Assembly: GCA_903908065.1 (NCBI GenBank)
Contig: CAIVQO010000047.1
Span: forward strand, 26,271-90,270
Length of the DNA stretch: 64,000 nucleotides
Source: an uncultured beta proteobacterium
Lineage (GTDB): Bacteria > Pseudomonadota > Gammaproteobacteria > Burkholderiales > Rhodocyclaceae
Direction: 5' to 3'
Position numbers and translations under genes: made by a program. Positions 8,698-16,833 of the stretch are shown here, piece after piece. The notes below the pieces were generated by a model. The model did not search any database. It was not told where the DNA came from and worked only from the letters and a program-made list of their open reading frames with translations. Positions within the stretch are counted from its first letter, which is position 1; every line of letters starts with the position of its first letter.

Positions 8698-11265
8698 TTA
8701 CGGCACTGCAATCTGGCTGCAGCCACCGAAGCTCGGCGAGTAGACCCACACTGACAGCGGCTTGACTGCCACGGGGATCGCACCGAAGTCGAAGCCGCCG
8801 CCAACAACCACTGTGCTGCCCAGGCTCAGCGCACCCGGTGTTGCGGCGGGATTGTTGCAACCGGCCACGGCTGTGGTAGCACCATACAACTGCAGAGTCT
8901 GGCCCTGGGAGATATTCACTGTGCCATTCACCGCAACCGTGCCCAGGGCTGGCGCCCGGGGAGCACGCCATACGGCACGCGGGGTGATCACTTCCGCACC
9001 GATCGCATTGACCGCGACCACGCCCTGATCGGCTATGTTGCCGAGCCGGTCATTGAAGGTGTAGAACATGTTCCAGTTGCCCGCATACGGCGCGGTAAAT
9101 ACCAGCTTGCCAGCGGTAAATACCGCCGCCCCGACTGCCTTGGCACCGGTCACTGTGTCGAACGGATCGCCATTCGCAACGATGCGTAGCGTCGCCAGAT
9201 CCACACCAGCCGGGGCGAAGTCGTTGGCCAGGACATCGATGGTCAGCGGCCTGGTTGCCACACCAGTGTTGCCGAGGTCATCACGCGCATCGGGCAAGCC
9301 GTTGAGCAGGCCGATGTTTACCGTGACCTTCTGGCGCTGCGTGGTACCCAGCACCGTGGCGGCCTGATACCAGAAGGTATCGGTAATGCCACCGCGGTTG
9401 GCCGGCGGGCTGTAGGTGATGATGTTGCCAGTAATCAACAGACGGCCACCTTGCGCCGTGCAGCTGGTCGACGCCGTGCCGGGCGTACAAGTTGCGGTCG
9501 GGCTGGGCACGCCGCAGGTCCCGCCGGTGGGTCCAGTGGTGCAGCTGAGCAGGTTGGGTACTGCAGCAACACCCACGTCGTTGGCCAGTACATCGACCGG
9601 CGCCGCCACGTTCATCGGAATCGATGCCGTGTCTGGCTGGAAGGATGCCGTACCCGCCGCCGCGCCGAGGTACATGGTCTGCGCCGAGTCAATGCCACCC
9701 GCGCTGGAGCGCACGGTCACGAAGGCCGGCGGTACCTGCACGTTGGCAATGGTCACGGTGCCGACCGCGAACTTCGAGGTCGATGCCACCTTCAGCTTGA
9801 AGTCCTGGACAACGCCGGTTGCCGTGGTTGCCGGCAGGCCGTAGGAATCCAGCGTCAGGCAGGGTGTGGAGCAGCCCAGCGTCGCGGTTTGCGTTGCCGG
9901 GGTCGGCGCCGACAGGAAGGCGCCGGAATCGGCGGTAACGGTCAGCACCTTGGTATTGGCGTTGTAATTGGCGGTAGTGATGCGCAGCTCATCCACCAGC
10001 GGCACATTCACCGTCGACGGGGGCACGTCAGTCGTCGTACGTACCCGGGCATGCGTATAGGCCGGGCCTGGCTGGGCTGCCACCGTCGGCTGGATCACGC
10101 CGTTGAAGAAGTTGAACTTCGGCGTCGGAACCTGCCCTGGAACCACGGCCGGCGTGGTCACCACGACACTCTTCAGCATCGCCACTTCGGGGGTCGAATT
10201 CACCGCATCGGCGGGATCACCCTTGTTCAGGCTCAGGCCAACGATAGGTTCGGGCCGGTTGACTTCCTGCACCGCATTGGCCCAGGCGCCGATCTGGAAG
10301 CGGTCCGGCGTGCCATCAGCGTTGGAGTCGACCACACGGAATGTCGCGCGGTCGATATTGGTCCGGCTGGCGATGGCGGCGGTATTCACGCGGCCGATGA
10401 CGGCGATGTCATTGATCGCCCAAACCGCTTCCTGAGCCGCACAGTTGCCCGAGGCAATGCCGGGACCGGAGACCATGAAGTAGTTGATCTTCGGCATGTT
10501 GCGTATTTCCGGCGGAATCGCGAAGGCAGGCAATGGGGCACCGCTGCCCACCCAGAACGGATTGTCCAGCGCACTGCCGGTGATCGGGCCGAGGTCGCCC
10601 GCAGAGAGGTACTTCTTGCCATCGGCGCCGGTGGCAAGCGGTGCCGCCACGCCGCCAGGCGTGACCGCACGGGTAACGAAGGGCCCGACGCCGCCGTTCA
10701 GGGCACCCGTGAAGTCCGTGCCGATACCGAGGTCCTCGGTGTCGAACAGACGACCGCCGGCGGTAACCGGAATCGTCTTCGGCGCGCGGCCCGGCGAATA
10801 GACGGTGAAATTGCCGGAGCAGGCCATGCCAGCCTGCGCCTGTGGCGCCTGCACGCGCCAGCGAGCGAAAGTGATCTGCTGCCCGGGTTCCGCAGTCGGC
10901 GTGTTGAAGGTGGCCTCGAGACCCTGCAATACTTTGATCGGAGTGGTCTGGCCGGGCGTGGCCGAGGCCATGGTCATTACCGCGGAGGTGAAGTAATAGA
11001 AATGTTCTTGCGACCAATTGGTCGGAAACACCTCGGGGACGGTCGTCACCTCTGCTGGCGTGATAAAGCAGATGCCGGAAATAAGGTCGGCCTGCGTGGC
11101 TGGTAGACACAATTCGAGGGCCATGCCATTTGCGTCCTGGTACCAGGCCGGGTAACCATTGGCCGGATCGACCGGTCCGACGCGCTGCAACACGGCATGT
11201 GCCGGCGGCGCAAGCGTCATTGCCGCGAGGCTTGCCGCGACAATCTTATTGAATGCGATTTTCAT
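8698..11265 (-). CDS. Large exported protein with Big_9-type Ig-like repeats (copy 2)
   Basis: This 855-residue paralogue of the gene at 5873-8437 has the same order of blocks: signal peptide (MKIAFNKIVAASLAAMTLAP, cleaved after AHA), ANGYPAWYQDANGMALELC, WSQEHFYYFTSA, then the Big_9-like modules APVDVLANDVGVAAVP and LTIDVLANDFAPAGVDL, and a C-terminus containing WVYSPSFGGCSQIAVP. The ATG at 11265 has AAGGAGT upstream. The gap to the CusF-like gene is only 68 bp without an operator copy, so the two are probably cotranscribed. The function is unknown. Extracellular or surface location is inferred from the signal peptide, the Ig-like repeats and the neighbouring type II-like secretion genes. 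Confidence 0.85.
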   Translation of the reverse strand: MKIAFNKIVAASLAAMTLAPPAHAVLQRVGPVDPANGYPAWYQDANGMALELCLPATQADLISGICFITPAEVTTVPEVFPTNWSQEHFYYFTSAVMTMASATPGQTTPIKVLQGLEATFNTPTAEPGQQITFARWRVQAPQAQAGMACSGNFTVYSPGRAPKTIPVTAGGRLFDTEDLGIGTDFTGALNGGVGPFVTRAVTPGGVAAPLATGADGKKYLSAGDLGPITGSALDNPFWVGSGAPLPAFAIPPEIRNMPKINYFMVSGPGIASGNCAAQEAVWAINDIAVIGRVNTAAIASRTNIDRATFRVVDSNADGTPDRFQIGAWANAVQEVNRPEPIVGLSLNKGDPADAVNSTPEVAMLKSVVVTTPAVVPGQVPTPKFNFFNGVIQPTVAAQPGPAYTHARVRTTTDVPPSTVNVPLVDELRITTANYNANTKVLTVTADSGAFLSAPTPATQTATLGCSTPCLTLDSYGLPATTATGVVQDFKLKVASTSKFAVGTVTIANVQVPPAFVTVRSSAGGIDSAQTMYLGAAAGTASFQPDTASIPMNVAAPVDVLANDVGVAAVPNLLSCTTGPTGGTCGVPSPTATCTPGTASTSCTAQGGRLLITGNIITYSPPANRGGITDTFWYQAATVLGTTQRQKVTVNIGLLNGLPDARDDLGNTGVATRPLTIDVLANDFAPAGVDLATLRIVANGDPFDTVTGAKAVGAAVFTAGKLVFTAPYAGNWNMFYTFNDRLGNIADQGVVAVNAIGAEVITPRAVWRAPRAPALGTVAVNGTVNISQGQTLQLYGATTAVAGCNNPAATPGALSLGSTVVVGGGFDFGAIPVAVKPLSVWVYSPSFGGCSQIAVP

Positions 11266-11333
11266 GTTGACTCCTTGGGGTTGGGGGGGAACGTCGTTAC
11301 TACGGAAGGAACCACCAGGCCTGGTAGGCCCGA

Positions 11334-11669
11334 TCAGTCCCTGGCCTTGTGGGCCAGCGGATCGCGCCGGGGTTCTATCTTCGTCACCAGCCATTCGCGG
11401 CCGGACTTTTCTATCGTGAAGCGCACGTTGTCGGTGGCCTTGACGCCATCGAGGATCGCGCGATCCTTGACGCCAAAGCCCATGGTCATGGCGTGCATGG
11501 ACATTTCGGGCCAGTCACCGTGCTTGATCACCACGCGGCCGGCGGCGGCGTCGACTTTCTTGATCTCGCCGTCGGTACTGGCGGTCTGGGCGAAGGCGGC
11601 GGCGGATAGCACGACAAGTGCGGCGGCTGCCGCAGCCCGGCCGAGGAATTTGTTCAAACTGGCTTTCAT
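11334..11669 (-). CDS. CusF-like periplasmic copper-binding protein
   Basis: The 111-residue protein has a signal peptide ending in AAAFAQ and a small barrel domain (GEIKKVDAAAGRVVIKHGDW). The Met-rich stretch PEMSMHAMTMGFGVKD matches the metal site region of CusF, which binds Cu(I)/Ag(I) in the periplasm through His, Met and Trp. Trp is present just before PEM. In CusF the protein passes copper to the CusCBA pump; no such pump is visible here. The neighbours (multicopper oxidase, SCO1-like protein) suggest copper delivery to the oxidase. It is the first gene of a unit that continues into the Ig-like protein gene and has an operator candidate 141 bp upstream. Confidence 0.85.
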   Translation of the reverse strand: MKASLNKFLGRAAAAAALVVLSAAAFAQTASTDGEIKKVDAAAGRVVIKHGDWPEMSMHAMTMGFGVKDRAILDGVKATDNVRFTIEKSGREWLVTKIEPRRDPLAHKARD

Positions 11670-11809
11670 CGCAGGTTTTCTCCAGGTCAGCTTGCGTGTA
11701 AACGTTGGTTCGGGGAGTCAGGCAGCGATCGCTGATTGCAATCGCTTTGCCATCCTGTCAGCGTACGCAGCCGGCCCAGGCAGTTCAGTCGCAGTCCTGT
11801 CGCGTCTGT

Positions 11810-11824
11810 GTAACAGTGCGTCAC
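11810..11824 (-). promoter_or_regulatory. Candidate OmpR/RstA-type operator before the CusF-like gene
   Basis: The plus strand reads GTAACagtgcGTCAC: two half-sites 10 bp apart with one mismatch in the second. It lies about 141 bp upstream of the CusF-like start, in the 193-bp gap after the TlpA-like gene. Orientation matches the other three copies. Confidence 0.5.
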
Positions 11825-11862
11825 TCTGCGCCGACAGATCTGTTGCACGACAGCCAGCCTGT

Positions 11863-12438
11863 TCAGGGTGCTGCCGGCCTTGCGAGCGCCAGGCTGCGTA
11901 GCGGTTCGCCCTGGGCATCGATGCTGCCGCGCAGGCGCCAGCGCGCCTGCCCGTCGGCAGAAATCACCACGGCGGCCGGCAGCGCATCGACCCGCCAGGC
12001 ATTGCTCGCCAGGTCGGCGGCCGCGATGCGCAAGCTGGACAGCGACACTCCGGCACGGGACAGGGTCTTCTCAATGGCGGTCGGGGAATCACCCAGGTTC
12101 ACCAGCACCAGTTCCTGCTGTTTGCCCTTCAGCTCGCGCGCCAGGCGCTCCAGCGCCGGCAATTCCTTGCGGCAGGGTTCGCACCATGTGGCCCAGAAGG
12201 CCAGCACCACTGTCTTGCCGGCAAAGCGCGCCGGCTCGACAGGCTTGCCCTCGACGGTCTCGAACTGCAATATCGGCGTGGCTGTGGGCATCCACGGCTG
12301 CAGGCTCGTCGCCTTGGCGTCCTAGATCGCAAAGACCAGCGTGCCAACGAATCCGGCGACGACCAACCAGCGCACGACGGAGGCATATCCGACGATCCCG
12401 CCAATCAGTGCGCGATCGGCATCATCGGCGGGATTCAT
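11863..12438 (-). pseudogene. TlpA/ResA-like membrane-anchored thioredoxin interrupted by an amber codon
   Basis: Read through, the frame gives an N-terminal membrane anchor (MNPADDADRALIGG, then WLVVAGFVGTLVFAI) and a thioredoxin domain with the active site WCEPC (FWATWCEPCRKELPAL) and a cis-Pro-like DALPAAVV. An in-frame TAG at 12324-12322 separates the anchor (38 codons) from the catalytic domain. The ATG at 12438 overlaps the stop of the upstream gene in an ATGA junction, so this is clearly the ancestral start. Downstream of the TAG an ATG at 12291 could start a 142-residue protein, but without signal or anchor it would stay in the cytoplasm, where TlpA-type disulfide reductases for copper-site maturation do not act. 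A sequencing error, a true nonsense mutation or amber readthrough are all possible. Confidence 0.75.
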
Positions 12439-13121
12439 TTCCCGCCCCCCCAGGTTACGGTGGCAATGGCAAGCCGTCCGTCCGCCACCTTCAGCAAGAT
12501 TTCCGCCGAGCCGGCCCGGCTTCCGGCATGAAACAGTGGCGCATGCAGGGACAGCGTCTGGGGATCCGGAGCGCTGGCGCCGGCATTCAGTCGGGCCGTG
12601 GTGCCCGCGGGGAGGTGCTGCGCAAGATCATCCTGCCAGGAACGAGTATCCATTGTCTGCCAGGCACCCGCACGGTACTGAAGGTAGCGGCGCTGTGCGC
12701 CTCGCGCGCCCGGCTTGCGGCTGCCGAGCACCATCATGTCCGCGCCGTCTTTACCAAACATCATCGGTGTTTCATAACGCGTGTCACGAGGATCGACGCT
12801 GACGATCTCGGCAACGGCATCCGGATGCTTGGCCCGGTTGCGATAGACTACCATCGCCTTGGCTCCGCATTGCTTGCGCGTATCCTGCAGGCAGTATTCG
12901 GTGTAATACATGTCGTCGATGCCGATCGTGGCGACGAATCCGTAATGCAGTACGCGGCAGGAGGCCCAGTGCTCGCCAGCGCCGAAGCGGACCTCCCCCA
13001 CCTTCTGGCAGTCATGGAAGACGTCATTGAACTTGACCACGTCTCCCTGCCCGGCGCTGGCGCCCCATGGCAGCAGGGCAAGAAGTGCGGCGCAGCACGT
13101 GGCAATGCGGGCATTTTTCAT
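12435..13121 (-). CDS. Exported protein of unknown function in the copper oxidase unit
   Basis: The 228-residue protein has a signal peptide (MKNARIATCCAALLALLPWGASA|G). The mature part carries several cysteines (FHDCQKVG, ASCRVLHYG, YCLQDTRKQCGAK), aromatic-rich strands (DDMYYTEYC) and a C-terminal strand pair ending TVTWGGGK. I do not recognise a family. It overlaps the Sel1-repeat gene upstream (ATGA) and the TlpA-like gene downstream (ATGA), so it is tightly bound into the multicopper oxidase operon. The cysteines and the thioredoxin neighbour suggest a disulfide-bonded periplasmic protein. Confidence 0.75.
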   Translation of the reverse strand: MKNARIATCCAALLALLPWGASAGQGDVVKFNDVFHDCQKVGEVRFGAGEHWASCRVLHYGFVATIGIDDMYYTEYCLQDTRKQCGAKAMVVYRNRAKHPDAVAEIVSVDPRDTRYETPMMFGKDGADMMVLGSRKPGARGAQRRYLQYRAGAWQTMDTRSWQDDLAQHLPAGTTARLNAGASAPDPQTLSLHAPLFHAGSRAGSAEILLKVADGRLAIATVTWGGGK

Positions 13122-14143
13122 AGCAGGGTTTCCTTAAGGAATCGATTGGCTTCGGATAGTCCGGTGCCGGCCGCGCGGCGGATCAGGGCGATGCCCTCCT
13201 TCGCGTCCTGCGGCAGGTTGCGGCCTTCAAGCAGCAGGCGGCCGAGTTCGAACTGGGCCAGCGGGTTGCCGGCGGTGGCGGCGCGCTGCAGCAGCTCGAC
13301 CGACCGCGCCGGGTCTTTGGGGATCTCGCGGCCATTGGCCAGCAGCAGGGCCAGCTGGGCCATCGCCTGGAGGTTGCCGCGTTCGGCAGCACGCTCCAGC
13401 CAGTACGCAGCCTCGAATTCGTCGCGCTCGACGCCAAGGCCATCGCGGTACATCAGCCCCAGGCGTGCCTGTGCCGGCATCTCGCCCTGGCGTGCTGCCT
13501 CGGTGAGCAGGATGGCAGCCATCGACGGATGCTCCTGCACGCCACGCCCCTCCAGATAGAATATTCCAAGGGTGCGCTGGGCCGACGGGTCGCCCGCGGC
13601 GACGGCGGATTCGAGCAGGTTGATCGCCATGGCCTCGTCACGCACCACGCCGCGCCCCTGGTGGTAAAGCATGGCCAGGGCATAGCGGGCGAAAGGAACG
13701 TCGGCGCTGGCGGCACGGCGCACCAGAGCGATGCCGGTGCGCTGTTCGATCGCGCTATCGCCCTGTGCCAGCGCGAAGCCAAGGCGCGCCGTGCCTTCAC
13801 CATCGCCCGCCGCGTCGGCCTTGCGGTACCAGACCAGGGCCTGGCGCTCGGAGGCCGGCACGCCATAACCATGTTGGTACATCTCGCCCAGGGTGGTCAT
13901 GGCGGCGGCGACACCTTCCGCCGCCGCCTGGCGAAGCAGGCGCTGCGCCTCGTCGAAGGTCCCACCGAGATAGGCGGCGCGCCCCTCCTCGAGGAGTTGC
14001 GTCGGCGTGGCCCGTGTCTCCACGTTTGCGTTCGCGGCCAGGGCAATGGGCACCGCCGCGGGCAAGAGGCCGGCGCCAAGCGCCGCCAGCATGGCGCCTG
14101 CCCGCAGGCGACTCAGAACACGAAGGTGGGAAGGCCGGGACAT
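13118..14143 (-). CDS. Exported Sel1-repeat (TPR-like) protein
   Basis: The 341-residue protein has a signal peptide ending near PIALAAN and about seven Sel1-like helical repeats, visible as AMTTLGEMYQHGYGVPASE, ARYALAMLYHQGRGVVRDE, AQRTLGIFYLEGRGVQEHP, AQARLGLMYRDGLGVERDE, AMAQLALLLANGREIPKDP and AQFELGRLLLEGRNLPQDA. Sel1 repeats form scaffolds for protein-protein contacts, often in envelope signalling or assembly. The gene starts 11 bp after the SCO1-like gene and overlaps the next gene by 4 bp. A scaffold role in maturation of the oxidase or of exported partners is an inference from position. Confidence 0.88.
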   Translation of the reverse strand: MSRPSHLRVLSRLRAGAMLAALGAGLLPAAVPIALAANANVETRATPTQLLEEGRAAYLGGTFDEAQRLLRQAAAEGVAAAMTTLGEMYQHGYGVPASERQALVWYRKADAAGDGEGTARLGFALAQGDSAIEQRTGIALVRRAASADVPFARYALAMLYHQGRGVVRDEAMAINLLESAVAAGDPSAQRTLGIFYLEGRGVQEHPSMAAILLTEAARQGEMPAQARLGLMYRDGLGVERDEFEAAYWLERAAERGNLQAMAQLALLLANGREIPKDPARSVELLQRAATAGNPLAQFELGRLLLEGRNLPQDAKEGIALIRRAAGTGLSEANRFLKETLL

Positions 14144-14154
14144 GGCGCGAAGAC

Positions 14155-14775
14155 TCAGAATGACTTCATGCTGGTATAGATGTGCCGCGCGGAAACGCCG
14201 ATCAGCATCGCCATCGACCAGCGGTTGGTGCTGTCGCGGCCGACGCGTGCCATGCTGCTGTGGTTATTGACGTCCGCATCACGGATGGGATCGGGGTCAT
14301 AGAAGCCCTGGGCGCGGCGCAGGCGATCGATGTCCGCCGGTGTGCCGGTAAGGAACAGCCAGCCCGGGCCGGCCTCGACGATGTCCTCGGCGTATTCCTT
14401 GAGGATGGGTTGGGTATCCTGCTCCGGCTGCAGGGTCACCGAGTAAAAGAACACGTCGCGGCCCATGCGATCGCCGAACAGCTTGTGCAGCTCTTTCAAG
14501 GTCGCATTCGCGGCCGGGCAACGCCCCTCGGGGCAGGCCACGACAAAAAAGTTGAGCAGGAAAAGCCGGTCACCGACCAGATCGTCATAGAAGTGGACCT
14601 TCTCGCCGGTGTGAGAGACCAGTGGTACGTTGGGCAAAAAGCCCTGGCGTGCGGCCATGGACTGGCGGCGGTCGGGCGCCGCAATGGCCGGGCCAGCCCC
14701 AAACGTCGAGGCCAGACCCAGCGTGGTGGCCGCGGGTGCGGTCAGTCCCGCGCGGAAGAAATTCCTTCGGTTCAT
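14155..14775 (-). CDS. SCO1/SenC-like copper chaperone, exported
   Basis: The 206-residue protein starts with a twin-arginine-like leader (MNRRNFFRAGLTAPAATTLGL). The thioredoxin-fold domain has LFLLNFFVVACPEGRCPAAN, FFYSVTLQPEQDTQPILKEY and WLFLTGTPADIDRLRRAQGF, all SCO family landmarks. SCO proteins bind copper through a CxxxC pair and a distal His for delivery to cytochrome oxidase or other copper enzymes. Here the cysteine pair is CPEGRC, one residue longer than the usual spacing, and the likely His is in VNNHSSM. AAGGAGAT precedes the start. The gene follows the multicopper oxidase by 42 bp, which suggests copper loading of that enzyme rather than of a respiratory oxidase. Confidence 0.82.
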   Translation of the reverse strand: MNRRNFFRAGLTAPAATTLGLASTFGAGPAIAAPDRRQSMAARQGFLPNVPLVSHTGEKVHFYDDLVGDRLFLLNFFVVACPEGRCPAANATLKELHKLFGDRMGRDVFFYSVTLQPEQDTQPILKEYAEDIVEAGPGWLFLTGTPADIDRLRRAQGFYDPDPIRDADVNNHSSMARVGRDSTNRWSMAMLIGVSARHIYTSMKSF

Positions 14776-14817
14776 GTCGTATCTCCTTGAACTTTGATTG
14801 GCGCGGGACTGGGACGG

Positions 14818-16833
14818 TCAGACCACCTTGAACAGGACCATCATTCCGTGGTCTTCATGCACGGTGTTGTGGCAGTGCATTGGCCAATAGCCCTTCCAGT
14901 CGCGGAAACGCATCGCGGTGACGGCCTCCTCGCTCGGATCGAGACGGAGCGTGTCCTTGCGCCCGGTTTCGATCGCGCTAGTCGGGTTGGGCGTCGCCGT
15001 GCCCTTGCGGGACAGGATGCGGAACTCCTCGTTGTGCGGGTGGATGGGGTGCGACCAGGAACCGCCGCCGTTCTTGTGCGTCCACACCTCGGCCGTGCCT
15101 TCCGGGATTTCGTAAGGTGCCGCGTAGCGGTCGAAGTACACGCCGTTGGCGTTCCAGGCACCGTTGCCGCGGCCCCAAACCCAGATCTTCCGCTTGGCCG
15201 TGGCGACATTGACCGGATCGGGCAAGGGCCGCAGCGGCATGCCATTGACGATCTTGGTGCTGTTGTCGGTCAGCCCGGGGCGGGCGGCCTCGACCTGGAA
15301 CTTCATGTAATTCCAGCCCTGGCCCACGGGTAGCAGCTTTCCCGAGGGGCCGCGTCCGGTAGGACTATCGGCACGATTGGTGAGGACAAACTCGGTTCCG
15401 GGTTTCATGCCGGTGAAGTCGATGATGACGTCCATGCGTTCGCCTGGTGCAGCCTTGAAAGACTGCGTCGAAACGGCGCGCGGCAGCAGGTTGCCGTCGT
15501 TGGCGATCACCGTCATCGGCACGAAGGTGGAGGTGTTCACCCCCTGGCTCAGCCACAGCCAGAGGAAGCGCGAGGGACCGCCGCTGATGATGCGGAAGCG
15601 GTAGCGGCGCGGTTGCACCTTCATCACGGGCTGGATCGTGCCATTGACCGTGGGCATGTCGCCCATGGCGCCATCGAAGCAGCCAAGCGGGAAGAAGTCA
15701 ACGCCGTTGGGATCGAACTGGCGATCGTGCAGGATCATCGGCACGTCGAACTCGTAGGGGAAGGAGCCCGCATCCTGCGAATGCGTGGGGAAGCGCACAC
15801 CGGTGGCGCCGAGCACGGTCTCGTCACCGGCATCAACCTCGTCATAGATCGGACAGGCACCGAACAGGCCGGCATACACGTTCTGCGAGGTGAAGTCGTG
15901 CTTGTGATCGTGGTACCAGAGCGTACCCAGCCCCTCCTTGTAGTCGCCGCGCACGCCCCACTTGGGCGAAACGAAGCCCTTGCTGCAACCGGCATAAAGG
16001 TTGGGATAGTGGTAATCCCAGAAGTGCCCCGGGTAGTTGTAGGACAACGGGCCGCCGTCACTCTCGGACGGCGTGTGGTTATTGTGCATGTGCGTGCAGA
16101 TGGTCGAGGTACCGACACCAAGCTCGCCGACCTGATCGACCGGGGTGTCGGGCAACTCGTTGTACAGGCGTACCAGGTTGGCGACGCCGTACTTCTGGCG
16201 GTACACGGGGCCAGGGACGCCGGTGATGGCGCCATCCACGCCCGTGACGCCGCCCGCCCAGTTGCGCGGCGCGAAGCCCCAGGCCAACTGGCCGCCGGCG
16301 CCGGCCGGCAAGTCGCTGTGCCAAACATGCTTGTGGCGAATGGCGCGCAGCTCGTAGAAATTCTTGGGCGGTGCCAGGCAACCGGCAGTGCTGTCGGTGC
16401 CGTCCCAGGCCTGGTGGCCGCCATCCTTGATCGGGAAATGCCCCTTCATCTCGGGATGTTCTTCATGCAGCAGCTTGAGCTTCGAGTCCATCGGGCTGTA
16501 GGGCATTTGCATCGGTTTGCCGCCGCGCAGGAACATGGCATCGGTGAGTTCCGAGACGCTGCTCTTCACCGTGTAGGTGGGGGTCAGCTCGGGCATGCGG
16601 CGGAAGGGATCCTTAAAGGGCGTAACGCGCGGGCTGATGATTTCGCTCCCCGGGATGGGACAGGTGGCCGCCAACGCGGCGCGCAAACTGAGGCCGGAGA
16701 TCGGCAGCAGCATGCCGGTACCGGCACCGAGTACGCCAAGCTTCATCAAATTGCGCCGATTAAGCCCTTCCCGGGTGAGTTCCCGTTGCACATCCATCGT
16801 GCGCTGGATCAGTTTCATCTGGCTCTTGTTCAT
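14818..16833 (-). CDS. Multicopper oxidase, exported
   Basis: The 671-residue protein carries all four copper motifs: HMHNNH (about residue 245), WYHDHKHDF (about 305), HPIHPH (about 595) and HCHNTVHEDHGM (about 650). The last supplies the type 1 Cys and Met and the type 3 His ligands. Such enzymes couple one-electron oxidation of a substrate (metal ions, phenols, bilirubin-like compounds) to reduction of O2 to water. A twin-arginine-like region (GLNRRNLMKLGVLGAGTGML) about 25 residues from the start predicts export of the folded enzyme; AGGAG precedes the ATG. It is the first gene of a unit with SCO1-like and other envelope proteins. The substrate cannot be read from sequence; Mn(II) or Fe(II) oxidation is a possibility raised by analogy with Geobacter OmpB and bacterial Mn oxidases. 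Confidence 0.93.
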   Translation of the reverse strand: MNKSQMKLIQRTMDVQRELTREGLNRRNLMKLGVLGAGTGMLLPISGLSLRAALAATCPIPGSEIISPRVTPFKDPFRRMPELTPTYTVKSSVSELTDAMFLRGGKPMQMPYSPMDSKLKLLHEEHPEMKGHFPIKDGGHQAWDGTDSTAGCLAPPKNFYELRAIRHKHVWHSDLPAGAGGQLAWGFAPRNWAGGVTGVDGAITGVPGPVYRQKYGVANLVRLYNELPDTPVDQVGELGVGTSTICTHMHNNHTPSESDGGPLSYNYPGHFWDYHYPNLYAGCSKGFVSPKWGVRGDYKEGLGTLWYHDHKHDFTSQNVYAGLFGACPIYDEVDAGDETVLGATGVRFPTHSQDAGSFPYEFDVPMILHDRQFDPNGVDFFPLGCFDGAMGDMPTVNGTIQPVMKVQPRRYRFRIISGGPSRFLWLWLSQGVNTSTFVPMTVIANDGNLLPRAVSTQSFKAAPGERMDVIIDFTGMKPGTEFVLTNRADSPTGRGPSGKLLPVGQGWNYMKFQVEAARPGLTDNSTKIVNGMPLRPLPDPVNVATAKRKIWVWGRGNGAWNANGVYFDRYAAPYEIPEGTAEVWTHKNGGGSWSHPIHPHNEEFRILSRKGTATPNPTSAIETGRKDTLRLDPSEEAVTAMRFRDWKGYWPMHCHNTVHEDHGMMVLFKVV

